Assembly: GCF_013294065.1 (NCBI RefSeq)
Contig: NZ_JABSNM010000030.1
Coordinates: 1-40,807, forward strand
Reading direction: 5' to 3'
Source of the DNA: Sphaerotilus uruguayifluvii
GTDB taxonomy: Bacteria; Pseudomonadota; Gammaproteobacteria; Burkholderiales; Burkholderiaceae_C
DNA length: 40,807 nucleotides
The notes under the pieces are model-generated. The model saw nothing but the letters and a program-made list of their open reading frames with translations, ran no database searches and had not been told where the DNA came from. Below are positions 7,373-15,115 of this stretch, one piece after another. Positions within the stretch are counted from its first letter, which is position 1, and each line of letters starts with the position of its first letter. Made by a program: the position numbers and the translations under genes.

Positions 7373-7400
7373 AGATGGGATGGCGGCGCCGGCTTTCAAG
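7373..7400 (-). promoter_or_regulatory. Heat-shock (sigma-32) promoter of the hsp20 operon
   Basis: On the minus strand, -35 CTTGAAA (7394-7400) matches the E. coli RpoH consensus exactly. The -10 TCCCATCT (7373-7380) matches CCCCATnT at all but the first base. The spacer is 13 bp. The -35 starts 5 bp after the yggS stop codon. The predicted start near 7365 would give a leader of about 60 nt before the first hsp20. This fits the function of the three genes downstream. Confidence 0.8.
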
Positions 7401-7404
7401 ACCG

Positions 7405-8109
7405 TCAGCCGGCGGCCTTCGGCGCGCGGTGGCCGAAGATCGCGGTGCCGATGCGCACGATCGTCGCGCCTTCGAGAACGGCCGCCTCGAGGTCGTCGCT
7501 CATGCCCATCGACAGCGTGTCGAGCGCCAGGCCCTCGGCGCGCAGCCGCTCGAGCAGCTCGCGCAGCGCGCGGTGCGGCTCGCGCTGCGCCTGCAGACCC
7601 TCGGCCGGCGCGGGAATCGCCATCAGGCCGCGCAGGCGCAGCCGCGGCAGCGCCGCCACCGCGCGCGCCAGCGCCGGCACCTCGGCCGGGTCGACGCCGC
7701 TCTTGCTGTCCTCGGCGCTGATGTTGACCTGCAGGCAGACCTGCAGCGGCGCCAGCCCCACGGGGCGCTGCGCCGACAGCCGCTCGGCGGTCTTCAGCCG
7801 GTCGACCGAATGCACCCAGTCGAAGCCTTCGGCCACCACGCGGGTCTTGTTCGACTGCAGCGGCCCGATCAGGTGCCACTCGAGGTCGGCGCGCAGGTCG
7901 GCCAGCGCGGCGATCTTGTCGAGTCCTTCCTGGACGTAGTTCTCGCCGAAGGCGCGCAGGCCGGCGGCATGGGCCAGGCGCACCTCGTCGGCGCCGCGGG
8001 TCTTGCTGACTGCCAGCAATTGCACGGATTGCGCCGGCCTGGCCGCCTGGGTGCAGGCCGCCTTAAGGCGCTGGTGTACAACTTGGATGTTGCCGTTGAG
8101 CATCGTCAT
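7405..8109 (-). CDS. yggS: PLP homeostasis protein YggS
   Basis: 234 residues from the chosen ATG (8107-8109). YggS is a pyridoxal-phosphate-binding single TIM barrel that buffers PLP and affects amino-acid and keto-acid metabolism. No catalytic activity is established. The PLP lysine is Lys36 in LLAVSKT. FGENYVQE, WHLIGPLQSNK, VNISAEDSKSG, LRGLMAIPAP, LSMGMSDDLEAA and IVRIGTAIFG are all present. A longer frame starts at 8133 (MKNSKSTI added), and an ATG at 8103 is also possible. None has a clear ribosome-binding site. It is divergent from pilT, its usual neighbour in many beta- and gammaproteobacteria. Confidence 0.93.
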   Translation of the reverse strand: MTMLNGNIQVVHQRLKAACTQAARPAQSVQLLAVSKTRGADEVRLAHAAGLRAFGENYVQEGLDKIAALADLRADLEWHLIGPLQSNKTRVVAEGFDWVHSVDRLKTAERLSAQRPVGLAPLQVCLQVNISAEDSKSGVDPAEVPALARAVAALPRLRLRGLMAIPAPAEGLQAQREPHRALRELLERLRAEGLALDTLSMGMSDDLEAAVLEGATIVRIGTAIFGHRAPKAAG

Positions 8110-8112
8110 AAT
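8083..8112 (+). promoter_or_regulatory. Candidate sigma-70 promoter for pilT-pilU
   Basis: TTGGAT (8083-8088) and CATAAT (8107-8112) are separated by 18 bp, each matching the consensus hexamer at 4-5 of 6 bases. Transcription would begin near 8120, about 80 bases before pilT. The site overlaps the first codons of yggS on the other strand. Judged by eye. Confidence 0.35.
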
Positions 8113-8198
8113 CGTCGACTTGGAGTTTTTCATTTATTTCCGGGTCGGCAGGGCCGCCCGCCCGCTCGAGGGCGGAGCCGCCCGGGAGGTATCGCTGC

Positions 8199-9242
8199 AT
8201 GGAAATCACTGAACTTCTGAGATTCGCGGTCCGCAACAAGGCCTCCGACCTGCATCTCTCGGCCGGCATGCCGCCGCTGATCCGCGTCCACGGCGACGTG
8301 CGCCGGCTCAACGTCGACCCTCTGCCGCACGAGAAGGTGCACGAGATGGTCTACGACGTGATGAACGACGCCCAGCGCAAGGCCTTCGAGGCCAAGCTGG
8401 ACTGCGACTTCTCGTTCGAGATCAACGGCCTGTCGCGCTTCCGGGTCAACGCCTTCATGCAGAACCGCGGCATCGGCGCGGTCTTCCGCTCGATCCCCAG
8501 CAAGATCCAGACGCTGGAGGACCTGAAGTGTCCGAAGGTGTTCGGCGAGCTGGCGCTGCGCCCGCGCGGCCTGGTGCTGGTCACCGGCCCGACCGGCTCG
8601 GGCAAGTCGACGACGCTGGCGGCGATGATCAATCACCTGAACGAGAGCGAGTACAGCCACATCCTGACGATCGAGGATCCGATCGAGTTCGTGCACGAGT
8701 CGAAGAAGTGCCTGATCAACCAGCGCGAGGTCCACCGCGACACCGAGAGCTTCTCGGCGGCGCTGCGCGGCGCGCTGCGCGAGGATCCGGACGCGATCCT
8801 GGTGGGCGAAATGCGCGACCGCGAGACCATCCAGCTGGCGCTGACCGCGGCCGAGACCGGCCACCTGGTCTTCGGCACGCTGCACACCTCGAGCGCGGCC
8901 AAGACCATCGACCGGATCATCGACGTCTTCGACGCCGGTGACAAGGACATGGTGCGGGCGATGCTGTCGGAGTCGCTGGTGGCGGTGATCTCGCAGACGC
9001 TGTGCAAGAACCGCGAGGGCAACGGCCGGGTCGCGGCGCACGAGATCATGCTGGGCACGCCGGCCATCCGCAACCTGATCCGCGAGGCCAAGGTCGCGCA
9101 GATGTATTCGATCATCCAGACCGGCCAGGCCCAGGGCATGCAGACGCTCGACCAGTGCCTGGCCGACCTGGTGCGCCGTGGGCAGATCAACGCGGCCGAG
9201 GCCCGTGGCAAGGCCCGTTCGCCCGAGAACTTTCCCGGCTGA
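8199..9242 (+). CDS. pilT: Type IV pilus retraction ATPase PilT
   Basis: 347 residues, the standard PilT length. It is a hexameric cytoplasmic ATPase at the pilus base that drives pilin depolymerisation, and so twitching motility and DNA uptake. The N-terminal PAS-like domain begins with ASDLHLSAGMPP. The ATPase core has Walker A GPTGSGKST (residues 130-138), an Asp box ILTIEDPIEF, Walker B DAILVGEMRD and a His box TGHLVFGTLHT. The C-terminal retraction motif appears as AIRNLIREAK. A GGGAGG site precedes the ATG. pilU follows 20 bp later. Confidence 0.98.
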   Translation: MEITELLRFAVRNKASDLHLSAGMPPLIRVHGDVRRLNVDPLPHEKVHEMVYDVMNDAQRKAFEAKLDCDFSFEINGLSRFRVNAFMQNRGIGAVFRSIPSKIQTLEDLKCPKVFGELALRPRGLVLVTGPTGSGKSTTLAAMINHLNESEYSHILTIEDPIEFVHESKKCLINQREVHRDTESFSAALRGALREDPDAILVGEMRDRETIQLALTAAETGHLVFGTLHTSSAAKTIDRIIDVFDAGDKDMVRAMLSESLVAVISQTLCKNREGNGRVAAHEIMLGTPAIRNLIREAKVAQMYSIIQTGQAQGMQTLDQCLADLVRRGQINAAEARGKARSPENFPG

Positions 9243-9262
9243 GCCGGCGAGGACTGCTTCAG

Positions 9263-10474
9263 ATGGAACGCGATCAGGCATCCAAGTTCATCAACGACCT
9301 GCTGAGCCTGCTGGTCTCCCGCGGAGGTTCGGACCTGTTCCTGACCTGCGACTTCCCGCCGGCGATGAAGGTCGACGGCAAGGTGGTGCGCGTGTCGCCG
9401 CAGGCGCTGTCGGGCCAGCACACGATGGCGCTGGCCCGCTCGATCATGAACGACAAGCAGGCGGCGGAGTTCGAGCGCACCAAGGAGTGCAACTTCGCGA
9501 TCTCGCCGAAGGAGATCGGGCGCTTCCGCGTCAATGCCTTCGTGCAGCAGGGCCAGACCGGCCTGGTGCTGCGCACCATCCCGAAGGACCTGCCCAACAT
9601 CGACCGCCTGGGCCTGCCCAACGTGCTCAAGGACCTGACGATGACCCGGCGCGGGCTGATCATCATGGTCGGCGCCACCGGCTCGGGCAAGTCGACGTCG
9701 CTGGCGGCGATGGTCGACCACCGCAACGTCAATGCCTGCGACCACATCGTCACGATCGAGGATCCGGTCGAGTTCGTGCATCCGCACAAGAACTCGATCG
9801 TCACGCAGCGCGAGGTCGGCATCGACACGCTGAACTGGGAGGCGGCGCTGAAGAACACGCTGCGCCAGGCGCCCGACGTGATCCTGATGGGCGAGATCCG
9901 CGACCGCGAGACGATGCAGCACGCGGTGGCCTTCGCCGAGACCGGCCACCTGTGCATGGCCACGCTGCATGCGAACAACGCGAACCAGGCGCTCGACCGC
10001 ATCGTCAACTTCTTCCCGGAGGAGCGGCGCGACCAGCTGCTGATGGACCTGTCGCTGAACCTGCGCGCGCTGATCTCGCAGCGCCTGGTGCCGCGCCAGG
10101 ACGGCAGCGGCCGCATCGCGGCGGTCGAGGTGCTGATCAACACGCCGCTGGTGTCGGACCTGGTCTTCAAGGGCGAGGTCTCGGCGATCAAGGACGTGAT
10201 GAAGCGCAGCCGCGAGCACGGCATGCAGACCTTCGACCAGGCGCTGTTCGACCTCTTCGAGGGCTACTTCATCACCGAGGAGGACGCGCTGCGCAATGCC
10301 GACTCGCTCAACGACCTGCGCCTGATGATCAAGCTGCACAGCCGGCGCAAGGCGGCCGAGCTGGCCAGCCAGCCGCCCGAAGAGCTGCGGGACTTGTTCG
10401 TCAAGCCGGCCGAGGAGGACCGGCTGCTGGGGCGCCTGGCTCCGAAACCGCTTAGGATGACCGACCTCCAATGA
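9263..10474 (+). CDS. pilU: PilT-dependent accessory retraction ATPase PilU
   Basis: 403 residues, a PilT paralogue that helps PilT generate retraction force. N-terminal GGSDLFLTCDFPPAMKVDGK is followed by Walker A GATGSGKST (137-145), VTIEDPVEFVHPH, Walker B DVILMGEIRD and the His box TGHLCMATLHANN. The C-terminal extension after about residue 345 is longer than in PilT and charged, as usual for PilU. The ATG at 9263 follows GAGGA. Upstream in-frame codons lie inside pilT and are ignored. It forms an operon with pilT. Confidence 0.96.
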   Translation: MERDQASKFINDLLSLLVSRGGSDLFLTCDFPPAMKVDGKVVRVSPQALSGQHTMALARSIMNDKQAAEFERTKECNFAISPKEIGRFRVNAFVQQGQTGLVLRTIPKDLPNIDRLGLPNVLKDLTMTRRGLIIMVGATGSGKSTSLAAMVDHRNVNACDHIVTIEDPVEFVHPHKNSIVTQREVGIDTLNWEAALKNTLRQAPDVILMGEIRDRETMQHAVAFAETGHLCMATLHANNANQALDRIVNFFPEERRDQLLMDLSLNLRALISQRLVPRQDGSGRIAAVEVLINTPLVSDLVFKGEVSAIKDVMKRSREHGMQTFDQALFDLFEGYFITEEDALRNADSLNDLRLMIKLHSRRKAAELASQPPEELRDLFVKPAEEDRLLGRLAPKPLRMTDLQ

Positions 10475-10502
10475 ACCTCCCGTGCACGGAGCCGAGCCCG
10501 CG

Positions 10503-11402
10503 ATGACCCGCAGTCACGATCCGATCGAACCCCGCCGCGTCGCCTTCCTGGGCCTGGGCGTGATGGGCGGCCCGATGGCCGGCCACCTCGCCCGTGCCGG
10601 CCACGCCGTCACCGTCTACAACCGCACCGCCGCGAAGGCCGCCGACTGGGTCGCCGCCCACGCCGGCCTGACGGTGGCCTGCGCAGCCACGCCGCGCCAG
10701 GCGGCCGGGCAGGCCGACATCGTCTTCATCTGCGTCGGCAACGACGACGACCTGCGCTCGGTGGTGCTGGGCGAGGACGGGGCGCTGGCCGGCCTGAAGC
10801 CGGGCGGCCTGCTGGTGGACTACACCACCGCCTCGGCCGACGTGGCGCGCGAGCTGGCGCTGCTGGCGCGCGCGCGGGGCTGCGACTTCGTCGACGCGCC
10901 CGTGTCCGGCGGTCAGGCGGGCGCGGTCAACGGCGTGCTGACGGTGATGTGCGGCGGCACGCCCGAGGCCTTCGAGAAGATGCGCCCGGTCGCGATGGCC
11001 TTCTCGCGCGCCGTCACGCGCCTGGGCGACAGCGGCGCCGGCCAGCTCGCGAAGATGGTCAACCAGATCTGCATCGCCGGCCTGGTGCAGGGCCTGTCGG
11101 AGGCGATCGCCTTCGGCCAGAACGCCGGGCTCGACATGAAGCAGGTGCTCGAGGTCATCGGCAAGGGCGCGGCGCAGAGCTGGCAGCTCGACAACCGCGG
11201 CACGACGATGGTGGACGGCCAGTTCGACTTCGGCTTCGCGGTCGACTGGATGCGCAAGGATCTCGGCCTGGTGCTGGAGGAGGCGCGCCGCAACGGCTCG
11301 CGCCTGCCGGTGACCGCGCTGGTCGACCAGTTCTACGCCGAGGTGCAGGCGCTGGGCGGCGGCCGCCAGGACACCTCCAGCCTGATCCGCCGGCTGCGCT
11401 GA
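10503..11402 (+). CDS. NAD(P)-dependent beta-hydroxyacid dehydrogenase (HIBADH family)
   Basis: 299 residues. The family reduces or oxidises short beta-hydroxyacids such as 3-hydroxyisobutyrate or tartronate semialdehyde. The exact substrate cannot be told from sequence. VAFLGLGVMGGPMAGHLARAG is the N-terminal nucleotide-binding signature, with NRT after beta-2, which often goes with NADP preference. The substrate loop DAPVSGGQAGAVNG and the catalytic lysine in GQLAKMVNQI are present, as is DLGLVLEEA in the C-terminal helical domain. ATG 10503 is preferred over the in-frame GTG at 10482 because the protein core begins soon after it. It starts 28 bp after pilU and may be co-transcribed. It converges on dolP. 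Confidence 0.9.
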   Translation: MTRSHDPIEPRRVAFLGLGVMGGPMAGHLARAGHAVTVYNRTAAKAADWVAAHAGLTVACAATPRQAAGQADIVFICVGNDDDLRSVVLGEDGALAGLKPGGLLVDYTTASADVARELALLARARGCDFVDAPVSGGQAGAVNGVLTVMCGGTPEAFEKMRPVAMAFSRAVTRLGDSGAGQLAKMVNQICIAGLVQGLSEAIAFGQNAGLDMKQVLEVIGKGAAQSWQLDNRGTTMVDGQFDFGFAVDWMRKDLGLVLEEARRNGSRLPVTALVDQFYAEVQALGGGRQDTSSLIRRLR

Positions 11403-11418
11403 GCCGGCGCGCTCGCGC

Positions 11419-12042
11419 TCAGCGGGCCTTGAGGTTGGCCAGCTGCTCCGGCGTCAGGATCTCGACCAGACGCACGACCTTGGCGACGCCGGAGACGGTG
11501 CGCGCGAGGTCGATCGCGCGCTGCGCCTCCTCCTCGGTCACCCGGCCCATCAGGTAGACCACGCCGCGCTCGACGGTGATGTGGAAGGCGCTGGCCGACA
11601 GCCCCGCGGCGTCGACGAAGGTCGCCTTGACCTTGCCGGCCAGCAGCAGGTCGCGCGAGCGCTCGCTCGTCGAGCTCGGCCACATGACGCCCAGGTCGTT
11701 GACCACCGAGCGCACGCCGTCGACCCGCGTCGCGGCCTGCTCGATCGCGGCCTTGTCCGCCTCGTTGAAGACCTCGCCGGTCAGCAGCACCTGGCGGTTG
11801 TAGCTGTTGACGCTGACATGCGAGCGTTCTCCGGCGACCGTGCGGATGCGCTGGCCGACCTTGAGCTCCAGGCCCTCGTCCTCGAGCTGCACGCCGGCGC
11901 TGCGGCGGTCGCTGGCCACCAGCACGCCGCCGACGGCCGCGCCGCCGACGAGCACCGGGGCGCAGCCCGCCAGCAGCGACGCCAGCAGCGCGGGCAGCAG
12001 CACCGTGCGCAGCAGGGGCGGGGTCTTCAGCGGCGTCTTCAT
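11419..12042 (-). CDS. dolP: BON-domain outer-membrane lipoprotein DolP
   Basis: 207 residues. The signal peptide ends in the lipobox LAGC (Cys27), and two BON domains follow (about residues 60-130 and 135-200). They include VNSYNRQVLLTGEVFNEADKA and VERGVVYLMGRVTEEEAQRA. In E. coli, DolP (YraP) sits on the inner face of the outer membrane at division sites and supports envelope integrity. The order yraN-diaA-dolP is the same as in E. coli, which supports the name. The ATG at 12040-12042 is preceded by AAGGA, and it lies 23 bp after diaA. Confidence 0.93.
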   Translation of the reverse strand: MKTPLKTPPLLRTVLLPALLASLLAGCAPVLVGGAAVGGVLVASDRRSAGVQLEDEGLELKVGQRIRTVAGERSHVSVNSYNRQVLLTGEVFNEADKAAIEQAATRVDGVRSVVNDLGVMWPSSTSERSRDLLLAGKVKATFVDAAGLSASAFHITVERGVVYLMGRVTEEEAQRAIDLARTVSGVAKVVRLVEILTPEQLANLKAR

Positions 12043-12065
12043 CGTCTCGATCCTTTCGTGGAGCC

Positions 12066-12653
12066 TCATTCCTCGCCGAGCAGCGACACGTCGATCGCGT
12101 CGCACAGGCAGTGGATGACCAGCAGGTGGACTTCCTGGATGCGCGCGGTGCGGTCATGCGGCACGCAGATGTGGATGTCCTCGCCGGCGAGCAGCGTGCC
12201 GATGCGCCCGCCGCCCTTGCCGGTCAGCGCGATGACGGTCATGTCCTTCTCGTGCGCCGCCTCGATCGCGGCGATGACGTTGCCGGAGTTGCCGCTGGTG
12301 CTGATGGCCAGCAGCACGTCGCCGGGCTGGCCCAGCGCCTGCACCTGCTTCGAGAAGACATGCTCGTAGCCGTAGTCGTTGCCGACCGCGGTCAGGATCG
12401 AGGTGTCGGTGGCCAGCGAGATCGCCGGCAGGCCCGGGCGCTCGCGCTCGAAGCGGCCGACCAGCTCGGCGGCGAAGTGCTGGGCGTCCCCGGCCGATCC
12501 GCCGTTGCCGCAGGCCAGCACCTTGCCGCCGGAGGTGATGCAGTTCAGCAGGATCTGGGCCGCGTCGCCGACCGGCCGGGTGAGGACTTCGGCGGCGGCG
12601 TACTTGACGTCGGCGCTGTCGAAGAACTGTTGTTGGATGCGTTGCTCGAGCAT
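12066..12653 (-). CDS. diaA: SIS-domain protein DiaA (GmhA-like)
   Basis: 195 residues, a single SIS (sugar isomerase) fold. [28 protein letters not shown] and [20 protein letters not shown] are the hallmark segments. Homologues are either DiaA, which binds DnaA to promote replication initiation, or phosphoheptose isomerase GmhA. The neighbours yraN, rsmI and dolP favour DiaA, although many databases call such genes phosphoheptose isomerase. The histidine and glutamate residues used by GmhA for catalysis (for example in [11 protein letters not shown]) are partly present, so an enzymatic role is not excluded. Confidence 0.9.
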   Translation of the reverse strand: MLEQRIQQQFFDSADVKYAAAEVLTRPVGDAAQILLNCITSGGKVLACGNGGSAGDAQHFAAELVGRFERERPGLPAISLATDTSILTAVGNDYGYEHVFSKQVQALGQPGDVLLAISTSGNSGNVIAAIEAAHEKDMTVIALTGKGGGRIGTLLAGEDIHICVPHDRTARIQEVHLLVIHCLCDAIDVSLLGEE

Positions 12654-12724
12654 GGCGTCGATGATATGCCAGCGCGCGCGCCGCTCCGTTTCGGGCGGAT
12701 TTCAGAAGCGCAGGGCGCCTCTCC

Positions 12725-13132
12725 TCAGCCGGCGTCGAAGGCCGCCACCAGCCATTCGAGCTCGTCGCCGTCGATCGCCACCACGTCGAAGCGGCACGGC
12801 GGCCACTCGCCCCGCAGCCGCTGCAGGTAGTGGCGCGCGGCCAGGATGATGCGCCGGCGCTTGGCGTGCGTGATGCTGGCTGCGGCCCCGCCGTGGTCGT
12901 CGCGGCCGCGGCTGCGCACCTCGACGAAGACCAGCGTGCCCTCGCGGTCGGGCGCGCGCAGGATCAGGTCGATCTCGCCGCCGCGTGCCGACGGGCCCGC
13001 GGCCACTCGATAATTGCGCTGCACCAGCACCAGCCCGTGGCGCTGCAGGTGCTGCAGGGCCCGGTCCTCCGCGGCCGATCCGATCCCGATCCTCGTGGCG
13101 CCTCCGGCGTTTCCGTCCGTGACTCTCGACAT
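12725..13132 (-). CDS. yraN: YraN family (UPF0102) endonuclease-like protein
   Basis: 135 residues. The family has a restriction-endonuclease-like fold and an uncertain role. The core elements are GSAAEDRALQHLQRHG, NYRVAAGPSARGGEIDLIL with the GEIDLI acidic motif, and LVFVEVRSRG carrying the FVEVK-type motif (here Val-Arg). The ATG at 13130-13132 follows a GAGGGGGG stretch and overlaps the start of the divergent rsmI by 14 bp. It is the first gene of the minus-strand run yraN-diaA-dolP, with 71 bp before diaA. Confidence 0.9.
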   Translation of the reverse strand: MSRVTDGNAGGATRIGIGSAAEDRALQHLQRHGLVLVQRNYRVAAGPSARGGEIDLILRAPDREGTLVFVEVRSRGRDDHGGAAASITHAKRRRIILAARHYLQRLRGEWPPCRFDVVAIDGDELEWLVAAFDAG

Positions 13133-14144
13133 TTCCGTCCCCCCCTCGATCGTCCAGGCCGCGGCGCTGGCCGCCGGCCAGCAGCAGCATCCGGCCGCCT
13201 CACTGTATGTCGTGGCCACGCCGATCGGCAACATCGCCGACCTCAGCCTGCGCGCGGTGCATGTGCTGGCGCTGGTCGACGCGGTGGCCTGCGAGGACAC
13301 CCGCGTCAGCGCCGGGCTGCTGCAGCGCCTGGGCCTGGGCAAGCCGCTGATCGCGCTGCACGAGCACAACGAGGAAGCGGCCGCGCCGCGCGTGGTCGAG
13401 CGCCTGAGGCGCGGCGAGCGCGTGGCCTATGTCAGCGATGCCGGCACGCCGGCGATCTCCGACCCCGGCGCGCGCCTGGTGGCGGCGGTGCGCGAGGCGG
13501 GCTTCCGGGTCATTCCGCTGCCCGGCCCCAGCAGCGTGGTGACGGCGCTGAGCGCGGCCGGCGACATCGCGGGGCAGGGCTTCCGCTTCGCCGGCTTCGT
13601 CTCGCCGAAGGCCGCGGCGCGCGAGCGCGACCTGCGCCGGCTGGCCGAGGACGCCGGCACCTGCGTGATCTTCGAGGCGCCGCACCGCATCGAGGCGCTG
13701 GCCGCCGCGCTGGCGCAGACGATGCCCGAGCGGCGCCTGACCGTCTGCCGCGAGCTGACCAAGCAGTTCGAGTCCATCCACACGCTCGCGGCCGAGGCCT
13801 TTCCCGCCTGGCTGGCCGCCAGCGACGACCACCGCCGCGGCGAGTTCGTGCTGGTGCTGCACGCCCGCCCGGCGCCCGAGGCTGAGGAGGCCGGCGCCGC
13901 GACCGCCTCGACCGAACGGCTGCTGGAAGTGCTGCTGGAGGATCTGCCGCTCAAGCAGGCGGTGGCGCTGGCGGTGCGCGCCACCGGCGCGCCCAAGGGC
14001 GAGCTCTATGCGCGTGCGCTGGCGCTGAAGGCCGGCGACGAGGCGGCGCAGGCGCCCGAGGCCGCCGCTGCCGCCCCGGCCGCCGCGGTGCCGCCGGACT
14101 GGCCCGAGCGCCGGCCCGTGCGGCGCGAGCGCCCGCGCCGCTGA
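13119..14144 (+). CDS. rsmI: 16S rRNA (cytidine-1402-2'-O)-methyltransferase RsmI
   Basis: 341 residues. It methylates the 2'-O of C1402 in 16S rRNA using SAM and tunes decoding at the P site. LYVVATPIGNIADLSLRA, ACEDTRVSAGLLQR, YVSDAGTPAISDPGARLV, PLPGPSSVVTALSAAG, FEAPHRIEAL and CRELTKQFE follow in order, as in the tetrapyrrole-methylase fold. A short C-terminal helical domain and an Ala/Pro/Arg tail close the protein. No ATG fits the start. GTG at 13119 gives a reasonable 45-residue lead-in, but translation could begin closer to LYVVATP. It is divergent from yraN with overlapping 5' ends. Confidence 0.94.
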   Translation: MTLDISVPPSIVQAAALAAGQQQHPAASLYVVATPIGNIADLSLRAVHVLALVDAVACEDTRVSAGLLQRLGLGKPLIALHEHNEEAAAPRVVERLRRGERVAYVSDAGTPAISDPGARLVAAVREAGFRVIPLPGPSSVVTALSAAGDIAGQGFRFAGFVSPKAAARERDLRRLAEDAGTCVIFEAPHRIEALAAALAQTMPERRLTVCRELTKQFESIHTLAAEAFPAWLAASDDHRRGEFVLVLHARPAPEAEEAGAATASTERLLEVLLEDLPLKQAVALAVRATGAPKGELYARALALKAGDEAAQAPEAAAAAPAAAVPPDWPERRPVRRERPRR

Positions 14145-14245
14145 TCGACGGCTTGTCCCCCGGCCGGCCAGGGGTGGGGCGACCCGCCTTGCACGCACGT
14201 CGGGTTCACATCGAGAATGAAAATTCGCGAGGGGGAGAACAAGCC

Positions 14246-15115
14246 GTGCTTCCAAGACCACGAGCATCCGTCCTGCAGGCCGTGCTGCTGGGCGTCCTGC
14301 TGATGCTGCCGTCGGCCCGGGCCGGAGCGGCGGCCTGGCGCTTCGCGCCGGAGAGCGACTACGGCCCCTTCGTCTACCAGGACCGCCAGGGCCGGGTGCG
14401 CGGCCTGTCGATCGACCTGCTCGACGAGATGCGCCAGCAGGCCGACCTGCCGGTGCAGATGCTGCCGGCGCGGCCGCTGGCCGATCAGCTCGCCGCGACC
14501 CGCCGCGGCGAGGTCGATTTCCTGTCCTCGCTGCGGCCGACGCCGGAGCGCGCGCAGTACCTGTCGTTCTCGCGGCCCTATGTCAGCGTGCCGGCGGTCA
14601 TCGTCGGGCGGCGCGTGCATGACTCGCTGGCCGAGCTGGCGGGCCGGCCGGTGGCGGTCGGGCGTGGCTACGCGGTCGAGGCCCATGTGCGCACCCAGCA
14701 TCCGGAGGTCGGCTGGCGCGCGGTCGACAGCGACCTCGACGGCCTGCGCCAGATGCTGCGCGGCGAGGTCGACGCGGTGGTCGCCGATGTCGCGAGCGTG
14801 CATTTCGTCGCCCGAGAGCATGATCTGGGCGGCCTGGTCATCGGCGCGCCGGTCGGCTTCGAGTACCCGCTGAGCTTCGCCTGGCGACGCGACCGCCCCG
14901 AGCTGGGCGAGGCGCTGGAGGAGGCGCTGCGCCGGGTGCCGGCCGCGCGCCGGCGCGATCTGCTGCAGCGCTGGGGCGTCAGCATCGAGACCGGCGCCGA
15001 GACCGGCCTGCGGCTGTGGGCCGGTCGCATCGGCCTGCTGCTGCTCGGGCTGGCGCTGCTGCTGTCGGCGCTGGCGCTATGGCGCCGCCGCCCGTCGCCC
15101 GGGGGCAGCCGATGA
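14246..15115 (+). CDS. Periplasmic binding protein (SBP family 3) with a C-terminal membrane anchor
   Basis: 289 residues. A signal peptide (LLGVLLMLPSARAGA) leads into a complete family-3 solute-binding domain: FAPESDYGPFVYQDRQGRVRG, SIDLLDEMRQQADLPVQMLP, GEVDFLSSLRPTPERAQYL, and RGEVDAVVADVASVHF in the second lobe. It ends in one transmembrane helix (about residues 258-280) and a basic cytoplasmic tail. There is no kinase or GGDEF domain of its own and no ABC permease nearby. Its stop overlaps the start of a diguanylate cyclase (ATGA), so the two are probably made together and may work as a sensor pair. The GTG start at 14246 is chosen for the GGGGGAG site upstream. The ligand (amino acid or other small polar molecule) is unknown. 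Confidence 0.88.
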   Translation: MLPRPRASVLQAVLLGVLLMLPSARAGAAAWRFAPESDYGPFVYQDRQGRVRGLSIDLLDEMRQQADLPVQMLPARPLADQLAATRRGEVDFLSSLRPTPERAQYLSFSRPYVSVPAVIVGRRVHDSLAELAGRPVAVGRGYAVEAHVRTQHPEVGWRAVDSDLDGLRQMLRGEVDAVVADVASVHFVAREHDLGGLVIGAPVGFEYPLSFAWRRDRPELGEALEEALRRVPAARRRDLLQRWGVSIETGAETGLRLWAGRIGLLLLGLALLLSALALWRRRPSPGGSR

